64,000 nt of DNA from Aphrophora alni (taxonomy: Eukaryota > Arthropoda > Insecta > Hemiptera > Aphrophoridae), in the NCBI GenBank assembly GCA_963513935.1, contig OY740769.1, positions 107,177,762-107,241,761 on the forward strand, given 5' to 3'. The position numbers and the translations under genes were made by a program. Shown here one piece after another: positions 1-11,064 of this stretch (positions are counted from its first letter, which is position 1; each line of letters begins with the position of its first letter). A model generated the notes under the pieces. That model did not search any database, was not told the origin of the DNA, and was given only the letters and a program-made list of their open reading frames with translations.

Positions 1-974
1 TCACTAACGACGCACTAAACACATGTATATCCTTATCCTGGGAGGTCGGATGCTGCAATCCTGGTTCCTTGACGAATGGTGAATCCCTTGTATTACTTCC
101 GCTAAATGCTGCTTGGTCTCTTAACTCGATCTCAATTTAACTCTTAATTCGACGCGATGATTCTCTCCTCTTCCTTTACAACTTTAATACTCCTTGACTT
201 TAATTATTATTACAAAACAACAAAAACTACTAACTTTTGTGGCAACTCTGCCTTTAAGTTATTCGACGACTTTGAATTAAACCCTCAGGTTCTCAGTTTA
301 AGACTCTTAACACCTCCTTACTCTGATTCCCAGCTCCAGGCCAAGACCTACACACTCTCACCCCCAGTTTTAGACTGACTCTTCTTCCCGTTGGATCTTG
401 CCTCTCTCGATTTCCAAGTTCCGCGTCTTCCTCGCCTATTGGTCTATATCTCATTTTTTGAAACTCAGGTCTCTTCTGATTGGACATCCAAACTTTCTAA
501 AACGTTATTTTTTTTAACGTACGTTGACTTCGCCCCTCGGAGATACCGTTAGGTATTTACTTTCTCATTTTTCTAGGTTCCCTGTTTATGATACGCAGCT
601 GTTTCGAGTAGCAAAACTCCGTTATGTTTTTACTTTTACCGTGCCTTTTTTTATGTATGTCGGCGAACTTTCTTCCCTCAAAGAAAACAGAATGTTTTCT
701 TTCCTTGTATTTGTCACGTTCTTCAAATTAGTACCGTTATCTCCCCAACTTAACTTTGCAGCTGCTATTGTCGGTATAGTTTGCTTGGTAACATGTGTTT
801 TGTCCCAATTTACTTATTCTTACAATTATTTATTAATTTTAACCTTTTTATCAATTATTATTATTTTAATATTTTATACTAGACATTAATTAATTATTTA
901 TCAATTGTTGATCCTTTGAGATCGTTATAGTACTAAAATTCAGATTTCAAACATAGAAATTCACCTGTATTCTT
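1..974. other. Non-coding AT-rich flank
   Basis: No recognisable gene. A 121-residue open frame at 524-889 (+) starts on TTG and is hydrophobic because of T-rich DNA. I see no family motif in it and treat it as chance. The 3' end of the piggyBac relic probably lies in or just above this stretch, but I could not place its terminal repeat. Confidence 0.5.
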
Positions 975-1960
975 TCAGTGTGTGATTTTTTCAAAACAAA
1001 GTCCTGGATTAAGTCCAGGTTCTTTTTCACATGTTTTACAATAATATTTGCTTCTTCTTCTTGTACCGCCAGGATTTCTGTCACCACACACTACACAGTC
1101 CTTTGAGTACCCTTTAGTCTCTATTGGATATAATAAATGCAATTTTCCAATTAGTCGCTCATCTTCTTTACAGTTAGAAGATCGTTTACGTTTTGGCGTG
1201 TTTCTTGTATATCTGCGACCAACTGTTTCACCAGCTCTCTTCTGAATCTTCTTTGTCGAACTTTGCGTTGTCCTTGTTGTAAATTTAAGTTGTATAAAAT
1301 AAATGAATTTATAATAGCGGTTTCCAACAGCCAGAAAAACACCTTTCGCCACCATTTTATTTATTTTTTAGTGAAGCTGTACGAAGAGATATAGTGGTCA
1401 GCAATATCTACATCTCCCATAGACTCATTGTACTTACAAACTACTGTGGGCTTTGTAATGTTTACAGAAATTCCCCCTATTATAACACGTCTCACAGTCT
1501 TGGTTGAATTATCATAAATGGTAGATAGCATTGTTACGTCATTTGTATCTCTCCGTAAAAGAAGGGAATATTTGTCTTCTCGTCTGTAAGCTTTGATTTC
1601 ACCCTTTTTAAATTTAATCTTTGAAACTTTCTTTCCATTATTTTTCTTTATTTTGGACCTCACCTCTTCTGGCAAACCTTTTCTGTTTCTCATTATAGTT
1701 CCTGTTAGATGAACTTTCATGTCATATAGTGCTGATGCCAAATCTAGATTGGTATAAAATCTATCTGTGAATACATGGAGTCCTTCGATATTACCATATG
1801 ATTGTAGAAGTTTATGTACGAGGTGTAATACAATCCTGCTTGTCATTCCTAAGTCAGGTCGCACCATATTATCAGTTGTCCCTAGATATTAGTGTAGGTT
1901 TTTATCAAATACAGTAAAACGCTGATGCATATTACAGTTTTTCACGTTCGGAGGACAGCT
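975..1960 (-). pseudogene. piggyBac-like transposase, C-terminal half, frameshifted
   Basis: Relic of a DDE transposase of the piggyBac family, which cuts and pastes DNA at TTAA sites. Reading from high to low coordinates, the catalytic region shows FTDRFYTNLD (second catalytic Asp of the family) near 1770, LTGTIMRNRKGLP near 1685, and MGDVDIADHYISSY (third Asp) near 1400. After a frame change at about 1360 the conserved KVFFWLLETAIINSFILY segment follows (1342-1290). After another frame change comes the C-terminal cysteine-rich domain CVVCGDRNPGG...YYCKTCEKEPGLNPGLCF (1115-985). Frame 1 can be read back to about 1960 (YLGTTDNMVRPDLG), but the N-terminal half with the first catalytic Asp is missing. 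Two frameshifts and the missing half make it non-functional. Family assignment is firm; the exact subfamily is not. Confidence 0.85.
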
Positions 1961-2116
1961 GTGTATCATAAGGAAAAGAACGTGACTTATTAAGCTGAGC
2001 TAAGTCATAGAAAGCATTAGAGTTATTTATTTAAAGTTGTAGACTTTATAAACATAATGTACTACATGCCAAACCAAAAATAAATTTATAACCTACCCAA
2101 ACAAATACTTATATAC

Positions 2117-2258
2117 ATGTCCAGTAGTACTGGACATCCGACTGTTCAAGCAAATAAGCATTGTCCAGTTGTGCTGGACATACGAGCCGTGACAACTCTA
2201 ATGCTGCACGGTACTAAAAGCTAGCAGGAAAATGGCAATGTCCAGTAGCGCTGGACAT
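2117..2258. repeat. Three short palindromes, TGTCCAG-N5-CTGGACA type
   Basis: Near-perfect 21-bp inverted repeats lie at 2117-2137, 2161-2181 and 2238-2258. All share TGTCCAG and CTGGACA arms around a variable 5-base centre, and two are followed by CCGAC. They sit between the piggyBac relic and the LINE ORF1 fragment. They could be subterminal repeats of the piggyBac element, which often carries internal repeats near its ends, but this is inference. Confidence 0.75.
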
Positions 2259-2480
2259 CCGACATCAGAGAACTTTTTAATAAAAATGTTCCGATTGCAA
2301 AGGGTTAATGCTGCAAGACAAGTGAAGAATTCTTGCTTCCTGTGGGTTCGTAACGGCAGAATTCTATTACAAACAGAAGAAGGAACTAAAGTGATAACCA
2401 TCACTACAATGGAACAAGTGGCCGAACTACAACAGATGAAACCACTGGACCTGATTGTGTCACTTCAACGTATTACCTAA
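2259..2480 (+). pseudogene. LINE ORF1 tail, FP25-like C-terminal domain
   Basis: The last ~70 codons of an ORF1-type protein. The stretch FLWVRNGRILLQTEEGTKV followed by a short acidic helix matches the C-terminal domain shared by baculovirus FP25-like proteins and ORF1 of CR1/Daphne-type arthropod LINEs. It ends in a proper stop at 2478-2480. The frame is open back to 2232, but the first ~9 codons fall in the palindromic repeat and are unlikely to belong to the protein. An RT relic follows on the same strand from 2.86 kb, so I take it as the ORF1 remnant of that LINE. The bulk of ORF1 and the endonuclease are missing. Confidence 0.6.
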
Positions 2481-2859
2481 ATTGTTAGCTATAAAATTTG
2501 CTTTTTATAACCACAAAATGGTCTTCTACTAATTTTGAAAATTCAGAGAACCTACATATTAAAATGATTGTACAAAATTAGAGTTAGCTTTTTTGAAAAT
2601 TATTTTTTCTTCTTTATCTTCTTATGGTTGATATTTTAAAGAATAATAGTAACTTTAATCATGTTTGTAATCATTTGGTAGTTGTACAACAAAATATTAG
2701 AAGTGTAAGAAAAACTTTGATTTATTTATAGATGCAGAAGTTAAACAAATTACCAGATAGATATTATTATTATAGCAGGTCATATAATTATAATATGTCA
2801 ATATAGGTCAGGATGTAATTATTGACATTATTGCTTTGTACAGATTATATGAATACGAT
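2481..2859. other. Non-coding gap inside LINE relic
   Basis: AT-rich stretch between the ORF1 tail and the first RT fragments. I see no motif. It presumably replaces the deleted endonuclease region. Confidence 0.4.
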
Positions 2860-4264
2860 GTTGATCAGTTTGTTGATGAATTCGATAAATTTTTACACAC
2901 AGTAAAAAATTCAAAATATTATAACGTCTCTAAAAAAACAGGAAGGCTCCTGGCTTCGACAATGTCACACCTTTTATAATTAAAAACATTTTAAAATTTA
3001 TAATAGATGTGTTAGTTTTTTTTAGTTAATTACAGTTTAATTTCAGGAGAATCTCTTGCAATATTAAAAAGTGCAATAGTAATACCATTATTTAAGAAGG
3101 GTATTAAAACAAATCCAACAAATTATCGACCGATATTGCTTCTCTTAGTTTTTGCAAAAATATTGGAAAAGGTAGTGAAGGAGACATTAGTCTCCTTCCT
3201 GGATAAAAATAACTTTTTAGTGAAAAGCAATTTGTGTTTAGACGTATTGTTGTCAAGAATATATGATGCTGGTGTTAGAGGAGTGGCTTTTAAATGTTTT
3301 CGTTCATACTTAACGGGTAGAATACAACAAACTTGGGTCAACGATGTTGTTAGTGATCAAGGCACAATAAAGTATAGGGTTTTGCAGGGTTTTCAGTTCT
3401 TTTGGGGCCATTATTTTAAATATATATTAACAATTTATGTAACGGTCGATTCAAAGGGAACCTGGTCTCATTTGCTGATGACACCACACTTTTTTATAAG
3501 GCGGATTCATTGGAATGACTGAGAAAGGACATACAGGATGATGTGAATGTCCTACGTTGGTGGTTTACAAAGAACTATATGGTAATGAGCCTGAAGACTA
3601 AATATATAATATTTAATGTTGCTCGTATGCCCATTTTTCAAGAAACATAAAATATCATGATTTTACCTGTAAAGAAATACGATTGTGTGAATGCTCAGAA
3701 ATAGAACAGGTAGACAACTTTAAGTATTTGGGACTATGCATGGATTCTAGACTTTCCTGGAAAATGCAAAATTGAAATTGATGAAATATGTTAGATCTTT
3801 TTATATGTTAAAATTGGTGGCAAATTTACAATTATTGTTAAAATCAATATACCATGCTTTGATTGGCTCAATACTGGAATAAGGTATTGAAATTTTGAGG
3901 TGCGTATTTTAGTGTCTGAAAGTCAGTTATCGTGCTCCATAAACATTTTATTCAAATCATGGCAAATAGAACTAGATTAGAACACGCTGCTCCATTATTT
4001 AAAATGTTTAATATTTTACCATTTAGAAATCTATATAAATTTAAATTATTAAGAGTTTTTTTCAATAGAAGTGATGGGAATAACACTCTAGGATCTAGAG
4101 AGAGGATTTTACAAAATAATTTAAATGTTGTTTTTCCTATCACAAAACTAACGATTTTAAAGATATTTTATTTGTATCTTGCTCCAAAGTTTTTTAACAT
4201 GATGCCTCTACAAATAAAACTTTGTACAAATAAAATAGAATTCTGCAGACTTGTAAACCAATAA
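2860..4264 (+). pseudogene. Decayed LINE reverse transcriptase (CR1/Jockey-like)
   Basis: RT of a non-LTR retrotransposon, broken by frameshifts and deletions. Recognisable pieces in order: APGFDNVTPFIIKN (about 2947-2990), LAILKSAIVIPLFKKG then NYRPILLL (about 3055-3145), AKILEKVVKETLVSFLDKNN (3154-3213), a palm remnant SYLTGRIQQTWVNDVV (3306-3353), the catalytic FADDTTLFYKADS (3471-3510), VDNFKYLGLCMDSRLSWK in the thumb (about 3710-3765), and a C-terminal segment AAPLFKMFNILPFRNLYKFK (about 3985-4045) running to the stop at 4262-4264. Much of the palm between the fingers and FADD is deleted. Several in-frame stops and frame changes show it is dead and old. Placement in the CR1/Daphne group rests on the FP25-like ORF1 tail and the C-terminal signature. 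Confidence 0.82.
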
Positions 4265-4888
4265 TTATTAGAAAAAGAACAAATCAATGCGTTTGTTTAC
4301 AGTAATCAGTGACGAAGGTCAAACTGATAATAAAAATTGGCAAGGATTTTTATATATATACATTAGAAGCTCTCTTCTAATGTATAGTATGTGTGTGAGT
4401 GTATACATAATATGTGTCAAGAAAGCTTTTGTTTTTTAATTTATTCATTTCTTTACGGAAGGATAAATCTGCTTTTTAATGTTTGAAATTGCTGTGATTT
4501 CTTATTTAACTGTAAGTTAGATCATGTTATTATTAATCTATGTATTAGGGGGATTGGACTTTTATCTTCCAGGGAAGGTGTTTGGTAAGGAATTGTATTA
4601 CTGCAGTGTTTATTATTATTTTTTGTTACTTAGAGATAGTAGTGTTTGTAGTGTTTATTTCCGTTTTTTGGCATTATCATCAAGTTATTTTAATTTTCTT
4701 GTACTATGAATTATTGTAATATGTTGTTATGATTGATTTTAGTTTGTCATTGAAGCCTTTTGGGTTTTTCTAAATGTTTATTTGAGTGTAAGTGTAAAGT
4801 TGAACTTGCCGGTTGCTTTGTCCCTCTCCGTTTTGAGCTGATTATTTGTGTAGTATTTCGAGTAGTTCATCCCAAACAGGCTTTGACC
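4265..4888. other. 3' flank of LINE relic, non-coding
   Basis: T/A-rich DNA up to the target site of the LTR element. It may include the LINE 3' untranslated region. A 61-codon frame at 4524-4709 has no recognisable motif. Confidence 0.4.
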
Positions 4889-5659
4889 TCGGTGTAGCAT
4901 TCAAATTCAAATCACCTGTGAAATAAAACGTCATTCACTCAACTTCCACACATACAACTTCCGTTGCTTGACAGATGCTGTCACCTGCCGAGATTGTCCA
5001 AAACTAATGATCGTACGATAGCGGAGGGTAAAGTACAACGGCAAGACAGCCCATCTTCTCTAATACCGGTATGCGAGTCTACCTGTAGTCACACACAATG
5101 TCTGACTTCTATACTTAGTTACGTTAGAGATAAATTTCCTTCTAGGTCTTCAAAATTTCTACCTCAGTTTTTCTTAACAATGTTAACCTACAGTTCTTGT
5201 GCGTTATAGTTTTAAAATGTTTAATGAATTTTCGTTTCCACGGCACAACCTTACGTGATCTGCGACAGGATTTTCCAGGTACTAATTTTTACAGATTTTA
5301 TCATATTTTAAATTTTTGTTAATGCTTTAAAATAATTTATTAATTATCATGTATTCTTTAAAATATGTATTTCATGTTTTATTTAATATTCAATGTTCTT
5401 TTGAAACTCAATGATTATAAAAAATTTCTTTTGTTAAAACATACTTTACAAAACCTTGCAAAGGCACATTTTGAGTTTTGAACAATTATGTGAAATATGT
5501 GCAAACTAATGTTGAACTTTAAATGATCAAAATATCTTATTGAACATGTCAAATATAAAACAATTGGAGAAATCTGTTCTAAATCAGAAAATTTCGTTTT
5601 ACAGACTTTTGCAGATCTTTGCAAGTCTTATACAAGCTTTGTTTCAAACAAATTAAATA

Positions 5660-5670
5660 TATATAAATAG
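5660..5670 (+). promoter_or_regulatory. Candidate TATA box in left LTR
   Basis: TATATAAATAG is a good TATA match in the middle of the LTR, where a retroelement U3/R boundary could lie. Local DNA is very AT-rich, so this is a candidate only. The same sequence is present in the right LTR. Confidence 0.35.
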
Positions 5671-6710
5671 ATTTATAATCATCTAAGAAGCTTTTAAGTA
5701 CAATCTTAACGAATTTCTGTTATACAATCAATTTTCTTCAATTTTGACAAATAACCAGATATTTTCTTTAATAATGGACATTAATGCAAAAACATGTCTG
5801 ATTTTGTACAGACGCTAAAAAACATGTTTTTTTGCCATAGCTAATATGCTGGTAGAAGAATCACAGCTAAAGATCTAAACATGTTTCGTCCTGTTAACAA
5901 AACACGTTTTTGTTCAACATAGCTTCAGAGTTTCACGTGCACAAAAGTGATGTTACAAAAAAACTGACTTTATAGAACTTTAATTAAACTCATATTGTAT
6001 ATGTGCCTAAATTTATTTCAGCGAATATGTTTTCTTAAAAACTATCTTTTAGATGTAGACTTGTGTAATTAATTATAAAATATATAAAAAATTATTGGGT
6101 GGAGCCTGCATGCAAACTTTCGGTCCTAACAACCTCCAAGAGGTTATTTTCAAAATTAAAATAATTGACGTCAATTTAAAAATTTAATATTCAAAATTTT
6201 CTTTTCCTTTCTTTTAAAATAAACTACTCTTTTCATAATAAATTCTTTATCTAAAACATATATATTTATTGGCCAATATAGCATTTAAGAAACTTATCAA
6301 ATAAGTAATATTATGTAACTGTTTTAAAAAAAAAACTATCATTTCATAAAGTCAAAAGGGGGGGAATAAATATCTGTATATTTTCATCTTTTTTTTTATT
6401 TTGTAATTTTTACATTTAAGGGTGTATAATCTTTTTTTTTGGATTAATTATAATCCTGTTAATTGTTAAGCTGTGCTCATTGTCTTTTGTTAAATTTGTA
6501 ACTATAAAATATATAAAGTAAAAAGGGGGGATAAATTTTCAGAATCTATTGATTAATTTTTTTATTAAATTATAATATTTTGCATTAAGGGCGTATAACT
6601 ATTATTAATCATAATGTTGTTAATCATAAGCTGTTTATGATAACTTTGTCTCAGGATGTCTTTCTCAATTGTAAATGATAAAATCTGAAACGTCGAAATT
6701 TCTTTGTTAC

Positions 6711-6716
6711 AATAAA
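6711..6716 (+). promoter_or_regulatory. Candidate polyadenylation signal in left LTR
   Basis: AATAAA about 115 bp before the LTR end, repeated at 10762-10767 in the right LTR, where it would serve to end the element transcript. Other AATAAA hexamers occur in this AT-rich DNA. Confidence 0.35.
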
Positions 6717-6835
6717 CTTGAGCCTTGTTAATCACTAAATTTGTTTTTGTCTTTTTAATTTTTTTTTAATTTCTAAACATTGTTACCATTTTGGTTCCGC
6801 CTTTCTTAAATTTAAGTCCCCTGGTAACATGTTTC

Positions 6836-6847
6836 TGGTAGCAGAGC
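6836..6847 (+). other. Primer-binding site, initiator Met tRNA
   Basis: TGGTAGCAGAGC begins six bases after the left LTR end. It is the complement of the 3' end (...GCTCTGCTACCA) of insect initiator methionine tRNA. This is the expected place and start (TGG) for minus-strand priming in an LTR element. Confidence 0.85.
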
Positions 6848-8433
6848 GTGGTTAGCTTTAAATTCTAGCTTTGTTTTCTCTAAATTATAGAGTTGTTAAT
6901 TTAAATTCTGGAACCCTAGCTAATTTTCAAAATTTCGCATTGGAACCATCTAAATTTAAATTCAAAATTATCTTTGATAAACAAGGCTCAATTTTTATGT
7001 TTTGCAGCTTTTTTCAAATACTGCACAACTGTTGCTGATGAAATTTTTTTTTTATTTAGTTTAAATATTTAGATATCTATAAATCTATAGTCTCTTTTTT
7101 TATTATTTATTTATTTTTATAAACACTTACACAAAAACTTCTAAACCAATTTCGATAAAATTTTTTTTTTATTATTATTTGTCTGCTTAAATATTTTTTT
7201 ATATATATATATATTTACATACGCTGCACACTAATCATTCACTGAATTTGATCCAGACAGCGGGCTCATTCGGGAATTCCAAAAAAAATTTAAATAAATA
7301 ATAAAACCCAAAAATAGTTAGAAACAAAAAAAAACAAAAAAAATATATTCAAAAATTTCCTTCAAAAACTTTCTCGAGTTTTCTTTCGCTTGCCTGTATT
7401 AATTCATACTTACACACACACATATACACAACAACTACACTACATATAATTCTTGAGTCTTTCTCTGGCTCTTTCATTTTTTTTTGCATCATCTTAAAAG
7501 AAATTTTTTTTTTTAAATTACTTGGTTTATTTTTTTTTAATAATTATCAGCAACAGTTAAAATGGCAGTGGATTTGCTGCGATTAGTGGACCCGTTAAAG
7601 AACACGGAGCTTGCTTTTGAATTTTTTTGTTTTCGTCATCTTGAAAGAAAATTATTTTATTTATTTTTTTTTAAATTTTATCATCATGAGTAACGCGCAA
7701 AATGGCGGTGGACTGGTTGATGCAGATGGTGGCATTTGTTTAATAATTCATTGAGATGTTGAACACTTTTTTTAAAAAATATATCATTCTGTGCTAAATT
7801 TTCTTCTTCTAAATTACAGGGGCCCAGTTTTGTATGTAGGACAACATGGTTGGCCTGTTTGTGCTTTCTTAAATTATTTGTTCGTCTTTTATTATTAGCA
7901 GGTCAACATGTTGGTTCCTTATTTAGTTTGTTTAGGGTTGAGAAAACCGGAGTTTGTTTTTTTTGTCATGGGTCACCTTTTATATACATTCATCTTGGTA
8001 CCATCTCTTTTGCTACACCTTTTTTTTTACACTTCTTTCTTTTGTACATCTTTTTTTTTAACACTTAAAAATTTTGATGAAATTTTTTTTTTTTTACACC
8101 TTTTTTGATTAATTTAAATTCCTTTTGGGGCACATGATTAAAGATACACATATAAGACCTTAAGTCAACTACAAGCCCTGCTTTGCGCAGCAGAAAATTT
8201 TTTGACTCCCCAACGTTTCATACTGCTTCTTTGTTTATTTTTCAAATGGATTATTTGTTTAGACCCTTCAAAATTTTTTTTCTCACGGAAATTGTTAAGA
8301 GCCGTGAATAGTTTAATTTTCTCTTCGTATGGGAGAAGAGGAATTTAAAAAATAACGACGCTGAGCATGATCTGACCCAAATAGGCTTCAGGAGTTTTTC
8401 TTTTATTTTTATTTATTTTTATAATTTAATGTT
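6848..8433 (+). other. Non-coding leader/interior of LARD-like element
   Basis: T-rich DNA without a plausible gag or pol frame. Two degenerate stretches (about 7490-7590 and 7640-7730) resemble each other, each running from TCATCTT...AAAGAAA to AAATGGC(A/G)GTGGA, so an old tandem duplication lies here. The frame 7850-8068 encodes a cysteine/phenylalanine-rich peptide with no family motif. Confidence 0.55.
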
Positions 8434-8477
8434 AAGGTCGGCTCAGAGGATACTCCCCCCCGTCTGAGTCCGACCTT
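8434..8477 (+). other. Strong hairpin in element RNA
   Basis: Arms AAGGTCGGCTCAGA (8434-8447) and TCTGAGTCCGACCTT (8463-8477) pair throughout with one bulged base, around a 15-base C-rich loop. It is the most GC-rich structured piece of the element interior. In a non-coding element it is a candidate packaging or dimerisation signal; that role is inference. Confidence 0.7.
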
Positions 8478-8804
8478 TCCTGTAAGCCTAAAGTGTTATG
8501 CACTTTCCCTCCCCAGTCCCCGGAGTGGTCACCTCCTCTTGGTGTCCCGAGGTGCCACTCCACCCCGTTTCCCCACGTACCTTAGAGTACAAAGTCAGTT
8601 CATGCACAGCAATGTCGACACTTTGCGTCATCTTTCAGCTCTTTCTGTCCTGGGCTTATCCCAATCATAGGTGGGAAGAGCTGAGACGCTGTAGAAATTT
8701 CAAAATTTAATAAGTAAGTGCCGAAGGAGGCTACACCCTAGAGTGGTGAATAAAAGCATTATGAAGCGTTGTTTCTATCAGGTGCCCCGTTGCTAAATTT
8801 TGTA

Positions 8805-8898
8805 GGAGGCCCTTCTGGCCCCTTTCTTCAATCTTTTCTTGGAGGCCCTTCTGGCCCTTTGCCCCTTATTCAAAATTTTGCGGGAGGCCCTTCTGGCC
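8805..8898 (+). repeat. Three copies of a 16-bp GC-rich motif before the polypurine tract
   Basis: GGAGGCCCTTCTGGCC occurs at 8805-8820, 8841-8856 and 8883-8898, with spacer DNA of different sequence and length. Conserved units with variable spacers suggest a selected binding or structural motif rather than a simple satellite. Confidence 0.8.
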
Positions 8899-8930
8899 TC
8901 TTTTCTGACTCCACCCCAACTCCGTCTTTC

Positions 8931-8943
8931 GGGGGGGGGAGAG
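8931..8943 (+). other. Polypurine tract
   Basis: Nine G followed by AGAG, ending one base before the right LTR starts at 8945. This is the position required for plus-strand priming. Confidence 0.85.
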
Positions 8944-8944
8944 C

Positions 8945-10880
8945 TGTAGCATTCAAATTCAAATCACCTGTGAAATAAAACGTCATTCACTCAACTTCCA
9001 CACATACAACTTCCGTTGCTTGACAGATGCTGTCACCTGCCGAGATTGTCCAAAACTAATGATCGTACGATAGCGGAGGGTAAAGTACAACGGCAAGACA
9101 GCCCATCTTCTCTAATACCGGTATGCGAGTCTACCTGTAGTCACACACAATGTCTGACTTCTATACTTAGTTACGTTAGAGATAAATTTCCTTCTAGGTC
9201 TTCAAAATTTCTACCTCAGTTTTTCTTAACAATGTTAACCTACAGTTCTTGTGCGTTATAGTTTTAAAATGTTTAATGAATTTTCGTTTCCACGGCACAA
9301 CCTTACGTGATCTGCGACAGGATTTTCCAGGTACTAATTTTTACAGATTTTATCATATTTTAAATTTTTGTTAATGCTTTAAAATAATTTATTAATTATC
9401 ATGTATTCTTTAAAATATGTATTTCATGTTTTATTTAATATTCAATGTTCTTTTGAAACTCAATGATTATAAAAATTTTCTTTTGTTAAAACATACTTTA
9501 CAAAACCTTGCAAAGGCACATTTTGAGTTTTGAACAATTATGTGAAATATGTGCAAACTAATGTTGAACTTTAAATGATCAAAATATCTTATTGAACATG
9601 TCAAATATAAAACAATTGGAGAAATCTGTTCTAAATCAGAAAATTTCGTTTTACAGACTTTTGCAGATCTTTGCAAGTCTTATACAAGCTTTGTTTCAAA
9701 CAAATTAAATATATATAAATAGATTTATAATCATCTAAGAAGCTTTTAAGTACAATCTTAACGAATTTCTGTTATACAATCAATTTTCTTCAATTTTGAC
9801 AAATAACCAGATATTTTCTTTAATAATGGACATTAATGCAAAAACATGTCTGATTTTGTACAGACGCTAAAAAACATGTTTTTTTGCCATAGCTAATATG
9901 CTGGTAGAAGAATCACAGCTAAAGATCTAAACATGTTTCGTCCTGTTAACAAAACACGTTTTTGTTCAACATAGCTTCAGAGTTTCACGTGCACAAAAGT
10001 GATGTTACAAAAAAACTGACTTTATAGAACTTTAATTAAACTCATATTGTATATGTGCCTAAATTTATTTCAGCGAATATGTTTTCTTAAAAACTATCTT
10101 TTAGATGTAGACTTGTGTAATTAATTATAAAATATATAAAAAATTATTGGGTGGAGCCTGCATGCAAACTTTCGGTCCTAACAACCTCCAAGAGGTTATT
10201 TTCAAAATTAAAATAATTGACGTCAATTTAAAAATTTAATATTCAAAATTTTCTTTTCCTTTCTTTTAAAATAAACTACTCTTTCATAATAAATTCTTTA
10301 TCTAAAACATATATATTTATTGGCCAATATAGCATTTAAGAAACTTATCAAATAAGTAATATTATGTAACTGTTTTTAAAAAAAAACTATCATTTCATAA
10401 AGTCAAAAGGGGGGGAATAAATATCTGTATATTTTCATCTTTTTTTTTATTTTGTAATTTTTACATTTAAGGGTGTATAATCTTTTTTTTTGGATTAATT
10501 ATAATCCTGTTAATTGTTAAGCTGTGCTCATTGTCTTTTGTTAAATTTGTAACTATAAAATATATAAAGTAAAAAGGGGGGATAAATTTTCAGAATCTAT
10601 TGATTAATTTTTTTATTAAATTATAATATTTTGCATTAAGGGCGTATAACTATTATTAATCATAATGTTGTTAATCATAAGCTGTTTATGATAACTTTGT
10701 CTCAGGATGTCTTTCTCAATTGTAAATGATAAAATCTGAAACGTCGAAATTTCTTTGTTACAATAAACTTGAGCCTTGTTAATCACTAAATTTGTTTTTG
10801 TCTTTTTAATTTTTTTTTAATTTCTAAACATTGTTACCATTTTGGTTCCGCCTTTCTTAAATTTAAGTCCCCTGGTAACA
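8945..10880 (+). repeat. Right LTR of the LARD-like element
   Basis: Same sequence as 4893-6829 apart from a handful of changes. It ends ...GTAACA and is followed at once by TCGG, the target duplication. The AATAAA is at 10762-10767. Confidence 0.9.
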
Positions 10881-11064
10881 TCGGGATGATTGACCAATTC
10901 AGGAAACTTAATAGCAATAGGTGCTTTTTTTCTGTATAAATTATTTGTGTTATATTTTGTATTGTAAATAATTATTTATTATTAAGAATTTGATAAAATT
11001 TGTACTTATTGCTTTTTACAATGTACAATGAGGGGTAAAATAAGAAAAAATTAAAAAAAATTAA

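Larger units (their letters stand above)
4893..6829 (+). repeat. Left LTR of the LARD-like element
   Basis: About 1937 bp, TG...CA ends. It matches 8945-10880 almost base for base. The differences I saw are one substitution near 5424/9475, one T fewer in a T run near 6250/10280, and one A-to-T change near 6326/10377. It holds a candidate TATA box TATATAAATAG (5660-5670), an AATAAA at 6711-6716, and an internal degenerate tandem duplication (about 6350-6690) in which each unit begins with AAAAGGGGGG. Short open frames inside it occur identically in both LTRs and look like chance. Confidence 0.9.
4889..10884 (+). mobile_element. Non-autonomous LTR retrotransposon (LARD-like)
   Basis: Complete element. 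Two direct terminal repeats of about 1.94 kb start with TGTAGC and end with GTAACA. They are bounded outside by the 4-bp target duplication TCGG (4889-4892 and 10881-10884). A primer-binding site matching initiator-Met tRNA lies just inside the left LTR, and a G-rich polypurine tract sits one base before the right LTR. The ~2.1-kb interior has no gag, protease, RT, RNase H or integrase. Its open frames (7850-8068, 8498-8710, 8769-8978) are short and unlike known domains, so the enzymes must come from an autonomous partner. This is the layout of a LARD (large retrotransposon derivative). The near-identity of the LTRs points to recent insertion. The parent superfamily (Ty3/gypsy, BEL/Pao or copia) cannot be read from the sequence; a 4-bp duplication is compatible with Ty3/gypsy. 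Confidence 0.88.

Noticed and set aside
524..889. Hydrophobic 121-codon frame as a membrane protein
   Set aside because: It starts on TTG, the composition follows T-rich DNA, and no conserved motif is seen.
4964..5209. 81-codon frame repeated identically at 9016-9261
   Set aside because: The duplication is explained by the two LTRs. No protein motif is present, and the frame lies in a region expected to be non-coding.
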